Shown one piece after another: positions 44,335-55,719 of a stretch of 64,000 nucleotides of DNA. Both the position numbers and the translations under genes were made by a program. Location: NCBI GenBank assembly GCA_000469685.2, contig LS997563.1, positions 9,636,940-9,700,939 on the forward strand, read 5' to 3'. Below the pieces are notes generated by a model. That model made no database searches and was not told where the DNA came from. It saw only the letters and a list, made by a program, of their open reading frames with translations. Within the stretch, counting starts at the first letter, position 1. The number at the start of each line of letters is the position of its first letter. This DNA is from Haemonchus contortus (lineage: Eukaryota > Nematoda > Chromadorea > Rhabditida > Trichostrongylidae).

Positions 44335-45510
44335 ACAAGACGGATTATATCGTCCCGTGAATGTGTGGCACAGTAACCCGAGTTCTCACTGGGGCGCGCT
44401 GTTTGCTTTGGAGCGCGGGCGGTTAATCCCTTTAAGCTTAAGATACCGAACTGTTTGCTAAATCTCAATCGAATTTAAGAGACTATCCCACGTTCTATTC
44501 AATCACATCGTAAAAAATCATTGAGTAGAGACGATTCTAACCATCAAACGGGGTTACAATAAGAAATACACAAAAACTTGACGTACACAGTACATAAGCA
44601 TAAAAGAATCTTATCACAAACACAGCTGAGAGTGAATCTCTGCACAATAATGGGTTGTTTTCGTAAGCAGAGAGGAAAACCATGAAGAAAGAATGATGCA
44701 ACTCAGTGAAACTTCCCTCACAACTACTTCTCTCAAACGATTTCCATACAAATTCCATCAGTTTTTTCATCGAATGGTACTTATGGTAGTATCTAAGTCG
44801 GCTTCTTTTACGTGAAGATCTGTAAGTGACTGTTTTGGGGTGTAGTTTTTTCGCAGCTTTCTTCTGTGGTACTTTTTCGATGTTGTGTACTCCTATGTCA
44901 ATTATACGGTGTTTTAGGTCTCCTGTTGTGTTTAATTTATTATGCAGTAAATGAATTTAGTGCTAAAAACTTCCATCAAACTTGATGTTAAACTGCCTTG
45001 TCATTTTTATGTCATTGATTGATGGATTCGCGATCAAAACAATAGTGAAACATCACTAAAAATGTGCCTAGTTTCACTAATACATTTAATTCTAAAAAAG
45101 CAACTTTGACAACCAATGATATCGCGGAGAAATCATGCTCAATATTTTGCGGAGGTTTCGTTCCTATATACAGAGGGTTCGATTAAATTTTCAGCTGTGA
45201 GTCGGATGCTCGTCACTAATTTCGATAGTTGCTAAACAAACACACAGAACAGATATTCACGGCAATGACTATCCGAAACAATGATATTGTAGGTTAAATC
45301 CTTCAAAATACTCACTTCTTCTTCTAATCTCTTCCTTCCCTAACCCATCAATGAAGATTTATAAAGATTCTCAGACCTCTTAAACAAATTCCAAATATTG
45401 AAGACGCAGCTTAAAGGGGTTAATCGCCCGCGCTCCAATGCAAACAGAACGCCCCAGTGAGACTCGGGTTACTGTGTCACACGTTCACGGGACGATATAA
45501 TCCGTCTTGT
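44335..45510. repeat. Inverted-repeat pair (arms about 104 bp) 1.2 kb apart
   Basis: The left arm 44335-44438 and right arm 45408-45510 are reverse complements at about 90 percent by eye (ACAAGACGGATTATATCG, CAGTAACCCGAG, GGAGCGCGGGCG). The roughly 970-bp interior has no recognised transposase. The left arm starts 33 bp from the first visible Nanos exon. It could be a foldback/MITE-flanked element or two oppositely oriented short repeats. Confidence 0.75.
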
Positions 45511-48500
45511 AAAAGCCACTAATCACAATACATATTGGGCGGTAAGTTGTTGGAAGGTAGACAGATTCCACTCACTCGGTTAAGGGGTTTCGCTGGTACC
45601 GAACGCAGCTGGTCGGTCGGCTGGAACCACAGAGGCTCCTAAAACGAGCTATAATTCTAATAATCTTACGGATAAGACCACAAAACAACCCTCCAAACTC
45701 GCCTCTTCCGCTGTCGCTGTTGATAGCATATTATCCATAAATGATGTGTCTGAAAAAAGAGATTCAACTTTCATTGTTCAGCTTAAAATCCAACACCGCC
45801 TAATGAACTAGATGAACGAGGAGCCGATTTGGCTCAACTAAGAGACTCTTTAGCTCAACCCTATTTCTTAAAGCGATTGTGGGGGTCCATTTTGAACAGG
45901 CTTGATAGTGACACATCATTGACATCACAACTAAAGGATGGAATGATACCGAACCCCTATTCCTACAAGGCTTTGAATACATATCGTCTCAAGGCACTCG
46001 CTGACTCTAGTAATCCACCTAGGACCCACCTCCTTACTGCGACCACCTCAGGTAAACGATTTTTCGAAAACCTGTGATGCATCAGACGTTAGAATTACCC
46101 GAGTTATGCCTACCCAGGGAGAACCAATTGCTTTCGGGACCGATTTTGTAGAAGTCAAACACCTAAAACCCTTTTGGGGACACTGTTTTCATAGCACCTG
46201 TTCCTATTGCGCCAGCGATCGCGTGAGGACCATCACTGAGGTGCAGTAGGTCGACTGTCCGCTCGTATTTCGCAAATGCTGGAGGAAGTTTCACGAGGTG
46301 TCACGAACGGACTGCTGACTCACACTCCCTTTCGATTTGCTCCATCTCACGTAGACTGTCTCGATTGTTCCCAGGTTTCTCATCCAAGAACCTCGAAATG
46401 GGATAACTACCACGAAACCGGGCAAGCAATTCCTAATAATCTACGCCTTTCCTGGGACGGCTTCAAATAAGCTTCAGACAGGACGGTGTATTTCATTTAA
46501 TCTAGATCATGGAAATAATCCAGATCTGGTGACAAGATGATCCAGAGTATTTTTAGGGAACTTCACTGACAGTGGGTACTAGCTGGAGATAGGCGGTCAA
46601 AGGTTGGCACAGATAGACAACAGATAAGCACTGAAACGAAAGTTGAAGGGGCATTTTCTACACCTCGACATGAAGCTTATTTGCAATTGATTCGGATTGA
46701 TCGTATCAGCATAATGAGAAAACATTTGTCAGCAGAACCCAGCACTGTTAAGAAAAGGAACCACTCAAAGTATCCCCGCATGGAATGTGTCCCAACAATC
46801 TGGGTGTTGATCCCACATTGAGCCAAGTCTTGCGAAATCTGCACTTCCCTTAATCCCTGGCGAATCACATTTAGCAGCTCGTAAATTCTGTAAACACTCA
46901 TCGACCGAGAGTATCAATAGGGGCAATAGGGGAACTGTGTTGGAGCTCAATCTTCACCCGGCTCGCACTAGGTGACTTACTGTATCCGAAAACCTGCGAG
47001 TTAAAGAATTTGTCTGGTCCAAAATCATGACCCGGATAATCCTTCAACATCAAGTTCCCACCCTAACTCAACTCGGGGTAATTGCCATACCAACACTTCA
47101 CAACCTCTCTTTATAGTACCAAATTCCTATGGGAATCTCAACTGCAGCATAAAAACGAATCTCGAGGCAGCTCATTGCCTTTAATGTATTCAACGCACCA
47201 ACAGACGTATATGTTTCTTTGGCCCCAATAACTGTTTGAAGAAGCTAATATGATCTATCATACCTGTGATGTGATAAAGACCAGGAAATTCAGATGTTGT
47301 CTTGGTGGGACCCTCGACCGAACTCCAAATTTTGTTCGGGAATGGGGCGATCGACAGCATAGGAATGGAGGATTTCTGGAAAATAATTTTATTAGTCGAG
47401 GGAACAGTGTAGAAAAGTCTACAGTAAGACAAAAATGAACTGTAAGGGCATCCATACTGGTGCCAAGGAGTGAGTCATAAGTGAGAGACTAACCTCTCTT
47501 GCCACATCCGCGAGCGAGACACGTGGAACCCGCCCACATATCCAGCGGATCTATGGTTTTCCACCCTAGTACTCGAGGATATAACACTATTTATGAGTAC
47601 TCATCGAGTACACTGAACAGGAAGTGTGACTACTACATTCCTCCCACTGAACCCCTGCCCAAGTGGCTCAGTATTTACCTGAAACCCCAATTTTAAGTTG
47701 AACCCACTGTCACACCGGGCTCCCTGAAAAAAACAGCTTGAGGCATGCTTCCAGATCAAATGGTGGGCAGTCCAAGGAAAGTATAATGGAGCCTCATGCC
47801 TCGTTGTGCCCTCGATTTCTTAACGAATGCTTAGGTACACCTGAAAGCAGTCAGCGAAAGATGTAAAACTTGCTGAGAGATTTGAATCATCAGTAAAGGC
47901 ATAACATGGCTACGGGCATCGTCTCCCAGAGACATCATCTTGGCATCCAGTCGTTCAATCCGTATGGTAGAATCACATGAACGAGGTTCCTGGTGGATAA
48001 ATGGAGTATAAGTTGGGACACTAAGCGTTAACCATCAAAAATCAACAGGATGAACTTCTCGAAAATCAACAAAATGAGCACAGAAACAACCCAGTATGGT
48101 AGTATTTTTCCGAAAACACCAACTACTACCCAGAGGCCACTCAGCTCTGAGCCATGTTTATCCCCCTGTACCTATAATTAGAAAAGATTTCTGTACTTCA
48201 TCGGTTTCAGGCCGATACATGGGCAAGGAGGCTTATTGGTGGTGCCCTGGTAACGGTACTACTCAGGTAATGGCGAAAAACAGAGTTTTTGCGAGTCCAC
48301 CTAGGAGATGACCGATAACCAGCCACTTTGTCACACCGCTTAGCGTAGGCTACAGTTTATTTTTAACAAGTTATGGATGGAATAAGGCCGACTTGTTTCG
48401 GTTCGACCCAGGTGTCTTGGGATAAATACCGTACCTTTCGGAAGAAGCCCAGTTGCCTGTACCATACAGCAGCCTATCTAGTAGACTTTGTATCGCTATT

Positions 48501-49986
48501 GCTAACGCGACCCAATGGAGAGCGACGTACAGTTTTATTGTCTCCTGAAGTCACAAGGTATGCACACAGGTGCAACCGGACACGGAACACGCCACTGAGG
48601 TCATTCGAAAAACTCAGCCTTTCTTCTATTCACCAAATTTGAAGAGTTCCTCTTCAGTCGATCGACAACAAGGAATTCAGTTTTTTACGAAAATTTCTTT
48701 CCATGTAGCGAATTACTGTGTCTTGATCACGTTTTGTGAAGGAACGGTATGCCAGGACGATTCGGAATGTCATTTCCGGTCTGCTAAACTTTTTCTATAC
48801 TTGTGAAGGCTTAGATTGTAAGTAGAGACACTTGTCTATGGAAGGTAAGCCACGGATTTGGATATTTATTGATTTATCGATCGAAACGGAGGAATTGAAG
48901 CATGGGAACCCAAAGGCCATCCAGTTAGCTGAGCACCTTCCCTTATCTACGAAGATTTGCATAGGTCCAAGAGAAACAAAAAAGGAATCGTCGCTCCCCC
49001 TCAACCAGACCCTTCATGTCTTCACTGCCAAATTTCTAACACAACGACTTGAACAGTCATGTGTCAAAATAAAATTCTCTAATCAGGTTAGGGAAATCCT
49101 TTCAACTCGCATTTCCATTAACAAATGAAACAGGTTTTAGAAGGGTCGTTGTGTTATGGAAATTTGAAAGAGTGGCTGCATGAACGGACGATAGTTTTGC
49201 GGCTAAAAAGCTGGCAAATATGGAAAAAGCAGGGTTTGCCCTTTCCTTGTCGGCATTGCTCCCTATTTCAGAACAAGTCTTCGCACTCGAATTCCATCCC
49301 AGATTGTGAGCGTCTACGCAGTGAATTACAATTCCGCAAATGTCAGTGACTATATTTCCTCTGGCGAAACTGGTGTCAGTTAATCTATTCAGCAAGGGAT
49401 GGGAGGCTGGGTGGTCTAGGTCTATGTAGCGGTGTGGGATTTAATGCCCTGACTATGTGGGTGGTGATAACGTTCCACTTGCCTAACCTCAAAGAGATGA
49501 TCAGTCGAGGTATCCGATTAAGGAACGTCGTGACATGAGCGCCTTCATCTGATGAAAGGAGTGATATTGGATGTCATGGATCCAACGAACTTTGTGGACG
49601 TTCTGCGATTATATGCTGCCTCTCTTCACCTACCATATATGGACAGCTTTTTGAATGTTTGTCGGAACAGGGTGCTGATATATAGTGGAACTGTTCACTG
49701 CACCCTGATATGATGGTTAGGCAGCGACGATCTCACGCAATAAGGGGAAATGTGTGGTTGCACACGTGGCCCTGGGTCTAGCCACTTAGGTCAGCCCTTC
49801 ACACCAGCTCCTCTCCGGTAAGATGGGGTCACTGACTTGTACACTGGCCAGATGGAACTCCAACGGACCAAAGAAACCAACTTCATGTGACTATTTAAGA
49901 GCAAGTTTAATTTCGAATGTGCCCATTTTCATTTAATGGAAAACACCCATCGCTGTCGCCCGTGAGTGCTTATCCACCGCTCGGGG
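45511..49986. other. Unidentified degenerate block
   Basis: A dispersed-repeat-like segment is at 45540-45755. An 82-codon plus-strand frame from 45829 (ELDERGADLAQLRDSLAQPY upstream in frame) lacks recognised homology and ends at 46077. Minus-strand frames near 46680-46950 (GINTQIVGTHSMRGYFEWFL) faintly recall an LTR-element integrase, with stops. Other frames at 47190-49400 are short and unsupported. I see no intact gene. A decayed retroelement is possible. Confidence 0.35.
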
Positions 49987-50124
49987 ACATTGCTCTGACT
50001 CCTATTATGTGCTGTAGTTCCGATTATTTCTTCTCACAAAGTTCTGATATGGAATCCAGTTATGAGCCACAGCCACGTTCTCCGTAATGTCACCGATGCT
50101 CTCTTCGAGAGGAACCATATTGTG
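49987..50124 (+). pseudogene. UGT exon-1 relic
   Basis: This is homologous to exon 1 of the UGT gene at 51765: VLIWNPVMSHSHV against VLVWNPAMAHSHV, then TDALFE, ending just before a GTTAGA where the intact genes have GTGAGT. Homology extends upstream of the start (CGTGAGTGCTTATCC). The initiator ATG has become ACA, codon 4 is TGA, and six bases (two codons) are missing after SHSHV. No further UGT exon lies between it and 51765, so only the 5' end was duplicated or retained. Confidence 0.8.
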
Positions 50125-51764
50125 GTTAGACCTCCAATTTTCACTTTTTAAAATATTTCCGAGTGAAAGAAGATCATTCGGCCAAGTAAGACTGTTTCCC
50201 TTTGGGAGTTCCCATATGCTGCACTTGAGTGCTATTTATAGCTTCTAAAGATTAACTTGGAATTTCCCTCTATCGATAAGGACTGTAACGATTACGGACT
50301 TTTTCAGGTTAGAAGAAATCATATGTAAACATTATAAAACCATATCGATGGGATCGCAGAAGCACTCATACTGAAGCTCTCAAATTTTTAATATCTGAAT
50401 TTCGCGAATATTTTTAGGTTTTTGATTTTCTGCTTAATTAACGGAAAGAGGTAGATGAAGCTGTGGATATAAGCTGCATGGTGCATCTGTAGAATGCACA
50501 AAATGTCGGAATTTCTATTGATCGTGCATTGAATAAAAGTAAGACCAAAAATATATTTCGAGAGCTTTTTTGTGGTCATGAAGCATTCTGAAAATGCTCG
50601 ACTCTACTGATGGGTTTGAAAAAGGTTTTCAGAAACCCTCAACATTTCTTTAACGATTTTTTCTTGAATAGAACTTGAATTGAATAGAATTAGAGTGCAT
50701 AGCCTATTCCAAAGATGAAAGTCTAAGCGTACGGCAGATGTGAGCGAGCGCTTTCCGAAACGGTACGGATTGAGTCAAGTATCCAATAATTGATTATACT
50801 TGAGAGCGATGTTCGGTTTCTTTATATTAGACTGCCTCCTTAGTTCCGTGTGAACATCTCCCCTCCCTCCTCCCTCACCGTTCCCTCACCCCCTGTGTTC
50901 CGCATTTTTGACTACATTCGAACACGTATTAGGTCCATACAATGGGGTACGAGGCCGACCAGCGAAAAAAAATCGGTATTTTCAATCCCACGGACTAGTT
51001 TGGGAACAATTAAACGACTCATAGGGAGGGAAGGCTCAGTAGCCTGGTAGATTTGCCTATGATCTGATCCCCATCCAAATAAGTGGGAATGACCCACTTG
51101 CTTACCTTTCTCCTGTATGTGTATTACAACGAGAGAGTTCAATGCTTCCCCCGTAGGCAGTGGTGGAGAGGTCGCGCGAGGGCTCCAATCAAGAACCGCC
51201 GTAACAAAAAAATGTTCCAAAAAACTTCATGTAGTGCAGTGAAGGGAGCATCTGATGATCCTGTCCTCCCTTCCTCCTCCTTCTTTACAGTTTTCAAAGG
51301 TAGGCGATTACTCTGCTAGTACCCAACGAAGAATTACTGTCTGTGTTCCCATGTGTTGTCACCCTCTCACCCATGTTGTATGTCCCAACGAACGCACTCA
51401 AAACGACCAGTTCTCTTCGACAGTCAGTCATCATTGTCAAATGTGTGTGTCCTCTCGCCACTAAACTTTTACAGTGAATTTATGTACTCGTTAGTAATTT
51501 ATTGCTGTGTCGGTTTACTGATTCAAATATCGTTTACTCAGATTGGATGATCTTGTTCGGTATAGTTACTGCTTGCCATGATTTTCTTAGACATCAAGAC
51601 TCATCCATTCAGTAGCCGTTGGAATCTGAACAGTCCAAGCCGTGCCTACAGTTGACTCTTCTATAACAAGTTCCAGTGATTCCTGCGGCTACCGTTCCCA
51701 TTTTGAGGTCAAACTTTGGGAACTCGCAAATAAACATCCGCGAGTGCTTATCCGGCGCTGCAGG
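50125..51764. other. Upstream region of UGT-1
   Basis: No gene was seen. CTATCGATAAGG at 50270 is matched upstream of UGT-2 (58284). GATAAG-type sites of this kind are bound by intestinal GATA factors in Caenorhabditis, so a role in gut expression is conceivable but untested. An in-frame ATG at 51642 would lengthen UGT-1, but it lies upstream of the signal peptide and is not preferred. Confidence 0.35.
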
Positions 51765-54700
51765 ATGCTAGCTCTGCTACTACTTTGTGCTGTGGCTCCG
51801 ATTATTTCTTCTCTTAATGTTCTGGTATGGAATCCAGCTATGGCCCACAGTCATGTCCGCTTCATGGGCAACATCGCCGATGCGCTCTTTGAGAGTGGCC
51901 ACAATGTGGTGAGTCTTTCACGTATGTTTTCTACAAAGGCTTGGGGCGTCAGAGGGGGAGACGTTCGTTAGGAACGATTTTGGGTAATCGAATCGCCGCA
52001 CGCGGCTGTCGCGGACCACTCATCCGTTGTTATTACAGCTCTAGCGTTCTTCATACAGCTCAATCGATATGGGATCATTATTTTATGCATAATTCTACTA
52101 TTAGTGCTTTTGTTCTTGTATTTCTTACCTACTGCTGCATCCTGCTACATTCCTTCGCGCGCGACGCTCCTCTCACCGCGACGCGACCATTTCGTTCCTA
52201 ACGCACCACACCCCCCAATCCAGTTTATCATACTGGGCCAAGCTCGCCAACATGGTGAAGTTTTGTAAAAAGCTGATTGACTGAAGGATAATAACCGGGT
52301 AAACAACCCAGTCGTCCGTTAGGTGCATTCTGTGGATGTAGTCGGTCCGAATAAGAGTCATCCAATCTCACAAAAAATGCTCACCCCATCGAATATGTCC
52401 ATGACAGATTTCCTACGATGTTTTGCCAACTCAGACCCGAACAAAGGTTCAAATTCTTTCAGACTATCCTGTCCGGAATAATGGATTCCCGCGTCAACAT
52501 GGTAGGACACACCAACTCTATTCGACAAATACCCTTTCATTCTAAGTATTTGGATCAGGATGGATTTGGAGATCTCGAGTAGGAGCAGGAGCATCTAGGT
52601 TCGCCATTTTTTGAATGTAACGTATCTGTTGCTTTGCAGCTTGGGAAATGCTGCATTTTGGACTTCCCCAGTTATCGAAGGACGTTCTATGAGTACAGAA
52701 GACGTGAGGAAAGTGAGCGAGAGGTTCCGATTGCTGTGTAAAGGTCTGTGAAAGAAGCATCTTTGTCAATCACATAAAATTTCGATTGAACACGAATTCC
52801 GAAAAAAAAGGCTCAGAAATGTTGATATTACGACCAATTCCACAAAAATCGATAAAATGGATCAATATCGATCACGAGAATACGATTGTGCAGATTGTGT
52901 GCGATGCGAATAAGATTATTTCAGAGACCATTCCATCCATTTCAGTTACTTGGAACTTAGTCCAACCGTGTTTTGTGCTTTTTCTGCAGAAAAAATATCG
53001 GTAGTAATCATGGCTGTGTACTGATCGATATCGGCGGGTATGTAGGCCGGGTGAAAGCTGGGGGCCAATTTAAATGGAGGGAGTTTTCCAGGAATCACGA
53101 GAGAGGCAAACTCGACTGTTGAAGGCGAAAAGGAGTTGACAAGTTGGATTCGAGTGATAATGATCATTTAAGGTCTGATCGAAAATCGTGAACTCCTGGA
53201 CAGACTTCGCAACTCTCGCTTCGATGTCGCTCTTCATGAATTGTATGAGCTGACCGCTGTGGGTGTTCTCGAGGTAATTGGCTATACAAGGGAAGAGTTT
53301 TAAAAACAATGGAATAGAAGACAAAATTAAAATCTAGTTAAGTTCCTCTTATTAAGCTGATCGGAGTGAAAAGGGCCATTGTGGTGTCGGCTGCTGGTAT
53401 GACGCTACATATGAAAGAGATCACTGGTATACCTCCCAATCCAAGCTTTGTTCCAGGTAGGTCTCGAACTTACCTCCCTTGTAAGGCTGCCTGAACCTCG
53501 TTTTTTTCAGGGTTCAGTGTTTTCGTTTTGTACGCTTTCACTTTGAATTGTGCTACTGCGGAATAACTGGGCAGATCTGCTTTTTCTTAAAAGCAGGGGT
53601 GGCCAATAGGGGTACCATTGGTTCCGAAAGGGAAGAGCAAGTTTGATCAGTCTGTATGTTACCTCCTTTCTCGGTCGCTCCCACAGTAGCCCTCCCTATT
53701 CTGGCTACCGGCTTCAGGCGAAGGCATATCGTTATATAAGTAGGTTCGCCATCCATTCACTCGATTCGTATTCAGTAATGAGTCCATAGCTGTAAACGGG
53801 CATAGGGGAGTGCTTTGGATCTCTTACAGTTACATGAATTTGGCTTGAAAGTAATCTCTTCACCAGAAACAATCAATTATTAAACGGTAGCAAGCTGAAA
53901 CCGTATGCAGGGCGCATCCTTGAGACTAACTCCTACTAGTAAACTTTCCGCGATAGATAGTATAGGATCTTGTTTAGGGCTTTTTACAACCTACAGCGAT
54001 GAAATGACTTTTTGGGAGCGACTGGACAACTTCAAACTTGATATTGAACTGAATTACCGTCACCTTCAATGGGAAAAGGATCTATGGAAAATGTTCAACG
54101 ACATTTCTCCTGGTTTCCCTGACCTACGGGAATTACTCAAAGTATGTTACACCTCTGAATGACTCTAAATGCCAAAAATTGAAAATCATACGGGTTAATT
54201 CATAGTTGTAGCAAAAAACTGGTGTGATACTGATCAACTCTAACGAATTCACTGAGACACCTCGTCCTAGAGGGAACATTGTTCGATACATTGGTGGATT
54301 GGCGATTCCTGAGCCGAAACCCTTGAACCAGGTGAATCTATCTGGCTCCAATGCAATTTTGCCAATGAAGTAAGAGAAAATTGTGAATATCTTCAAATTT
54401 GGCATTCAGAAACTCAATGCCATTCTTGATAAACGACATGCTAATGTCCTATTCTCTATGGGATCATTCGCCAAGGCAAGCACTATGCCCTTGCATATGA
54501 AAAAAGGTTTTAAAATTTTTACATACTTAGTTTTTTCAGGGTAGGTTACTCGTCAATAATTGGCTGATTTTAGATATACTTAACGCTTTCGCAGCTTTTT
54601 CTAACACAACGTTCATATTCAAGTATGATGGCGAAGAAGACCTGGAACTGTTCAAGCCCTACCCAAACGTTCATGTGATGAAGTGGGTGCCACAGGTGGA

Positions 54701-55719
54701 TTTGCTGAGTAAGTAGGATTTTTTTCCAGTTTCTCATCTAGATGAGTGCCATCCTCTCACTCACTCTTACACAATCAAGAGCTGTCCCCATCTATTGGCA
54801 ACTGTCCTTGATTGAGCAGGAGAAGTAGAAGGAGAGCTAAGAGAGAATAAAGAAAAATAGAGGTTTCAGGTGATAGAAGGTTATCTCTGTTCATCACGCA
54901 TGCCGGCTTGAACTCCATTACCGAAGCGACATATTTTGGAAAACCAATGATTACCATCCCACTTTTTGGCGACCAGTTCATTAACGCCAAGAATGTGAGG
55001 CGAATGGGATTGGCAGTACTGATTGAGAGGAACAATCTGAACAAGGACACACTGATAGCAGCCATTCGTGAAGTGCTATCACCAAATGCGTGAGTGGCTT
55101 TTCTTCTCGTCATTGCCGATTGAAAACTCTTATAAATTTCTTGAAAATCGCTAGATTCGAAGGGTTTGGCCAATAGTCACCTGATAGAGGAAGCAGTAGC
55201 CGTAGGACGTCCTCAGTAGAGGTAGAGTACACTTCTATGAAGTTGTACCTCCGGCTGGAGCGTTGAAAAAAATTATCATGGGATTTTACGCCTTTTGGCT
55301 TTTCCTTGACAAAAATTTTGTTTCCTAAAAAATTTTTCAACAATTTCAATTTTGTATCAAAATTTTTCAAAATCTACTGTTCCAAGCTCAAAGACTTGTT
55401 GCTGAGTACCACGTACTTTTACGGATACCGTTGCAGGAATTACGCACACAAAGCATCTACAGTAGCCCGGATTCTTCGTGGGCGACGAGCTGCTGCCCGT
55501 GCCGAAGTTTCCCAATGGGTGGAATTGGTGGCCGAAGAAGGTTTGATGGACCATCTCATGATGAAAGCGAGGGATCTGTCATTTATACAGTATTATTGCC
55601 TAGACATCATTGCCTATTTGTCAGCACAACTGGTGATCGTCCTATGCGTGGTCTTGTTAGTTTTGAGATATCTCTACAAACAACTTGCTTCAATCTTTCT
55701 AAAGCAAAAAATTGAATAA
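51765..55719 (+). CDS. ugt: UGT-1: UDP-glycosyltransferase (GT1 family), 527 aa
   Basis: ER-membrane enzyme that transfers a sugar from a UDP-sugar to small lipophilic substrates (detoxification, steroid or xenobiotic conjugation). Exons: 51765-51908, 52463-52578, 52640-52743, 53173-53273, 53357-53456, 53978-54141, 54212-54331, 54410-54506, 54574-54708, 54870-55089, 55437-55719; 1584 nt in frame. It has a signal peptide MLALLLLCAVAPIISS. The N-terminal acceptor domain ends near exon 7. The donor-binding signature has WVPQVDLL, FITHAGLNSITEA and PLFGDQFINAKN. A C-terminal TM helix (LSAQLVIVLCVVLLVLRYLY) is followed by KQKIE, a KxKxx ER-retrieval signal. Exons 4 and 5 use AAG acceptors. AATAAA overlaps the stop. 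Intron 1 contains a MITE. Substrate unknown. Confidence 0.9.
51966..52204. mobile_element. 239-bp MITE in UGT-1 intron 1
   Basis: Near-identical to 23315-23551 in the receptor array: terminal CGTTAGGAACG with its inverse at 52193-52204, and interior CGCACGCGGCTGTCGCGGAC and CGCGCGCGACGC. It lies wholly inside intron 1, so UGT-1 splicing need not be affected. Confidence 0.75.

Noticed and set aside
23330..52201. A conserved small protein (frames at 23330 and 51941 both containing AARGCRGPLIR)
   Set aside because: The similarity is at DNA level across the whole 237-239 bp MITE including its TIRs, so it is a repeat and not a gene.
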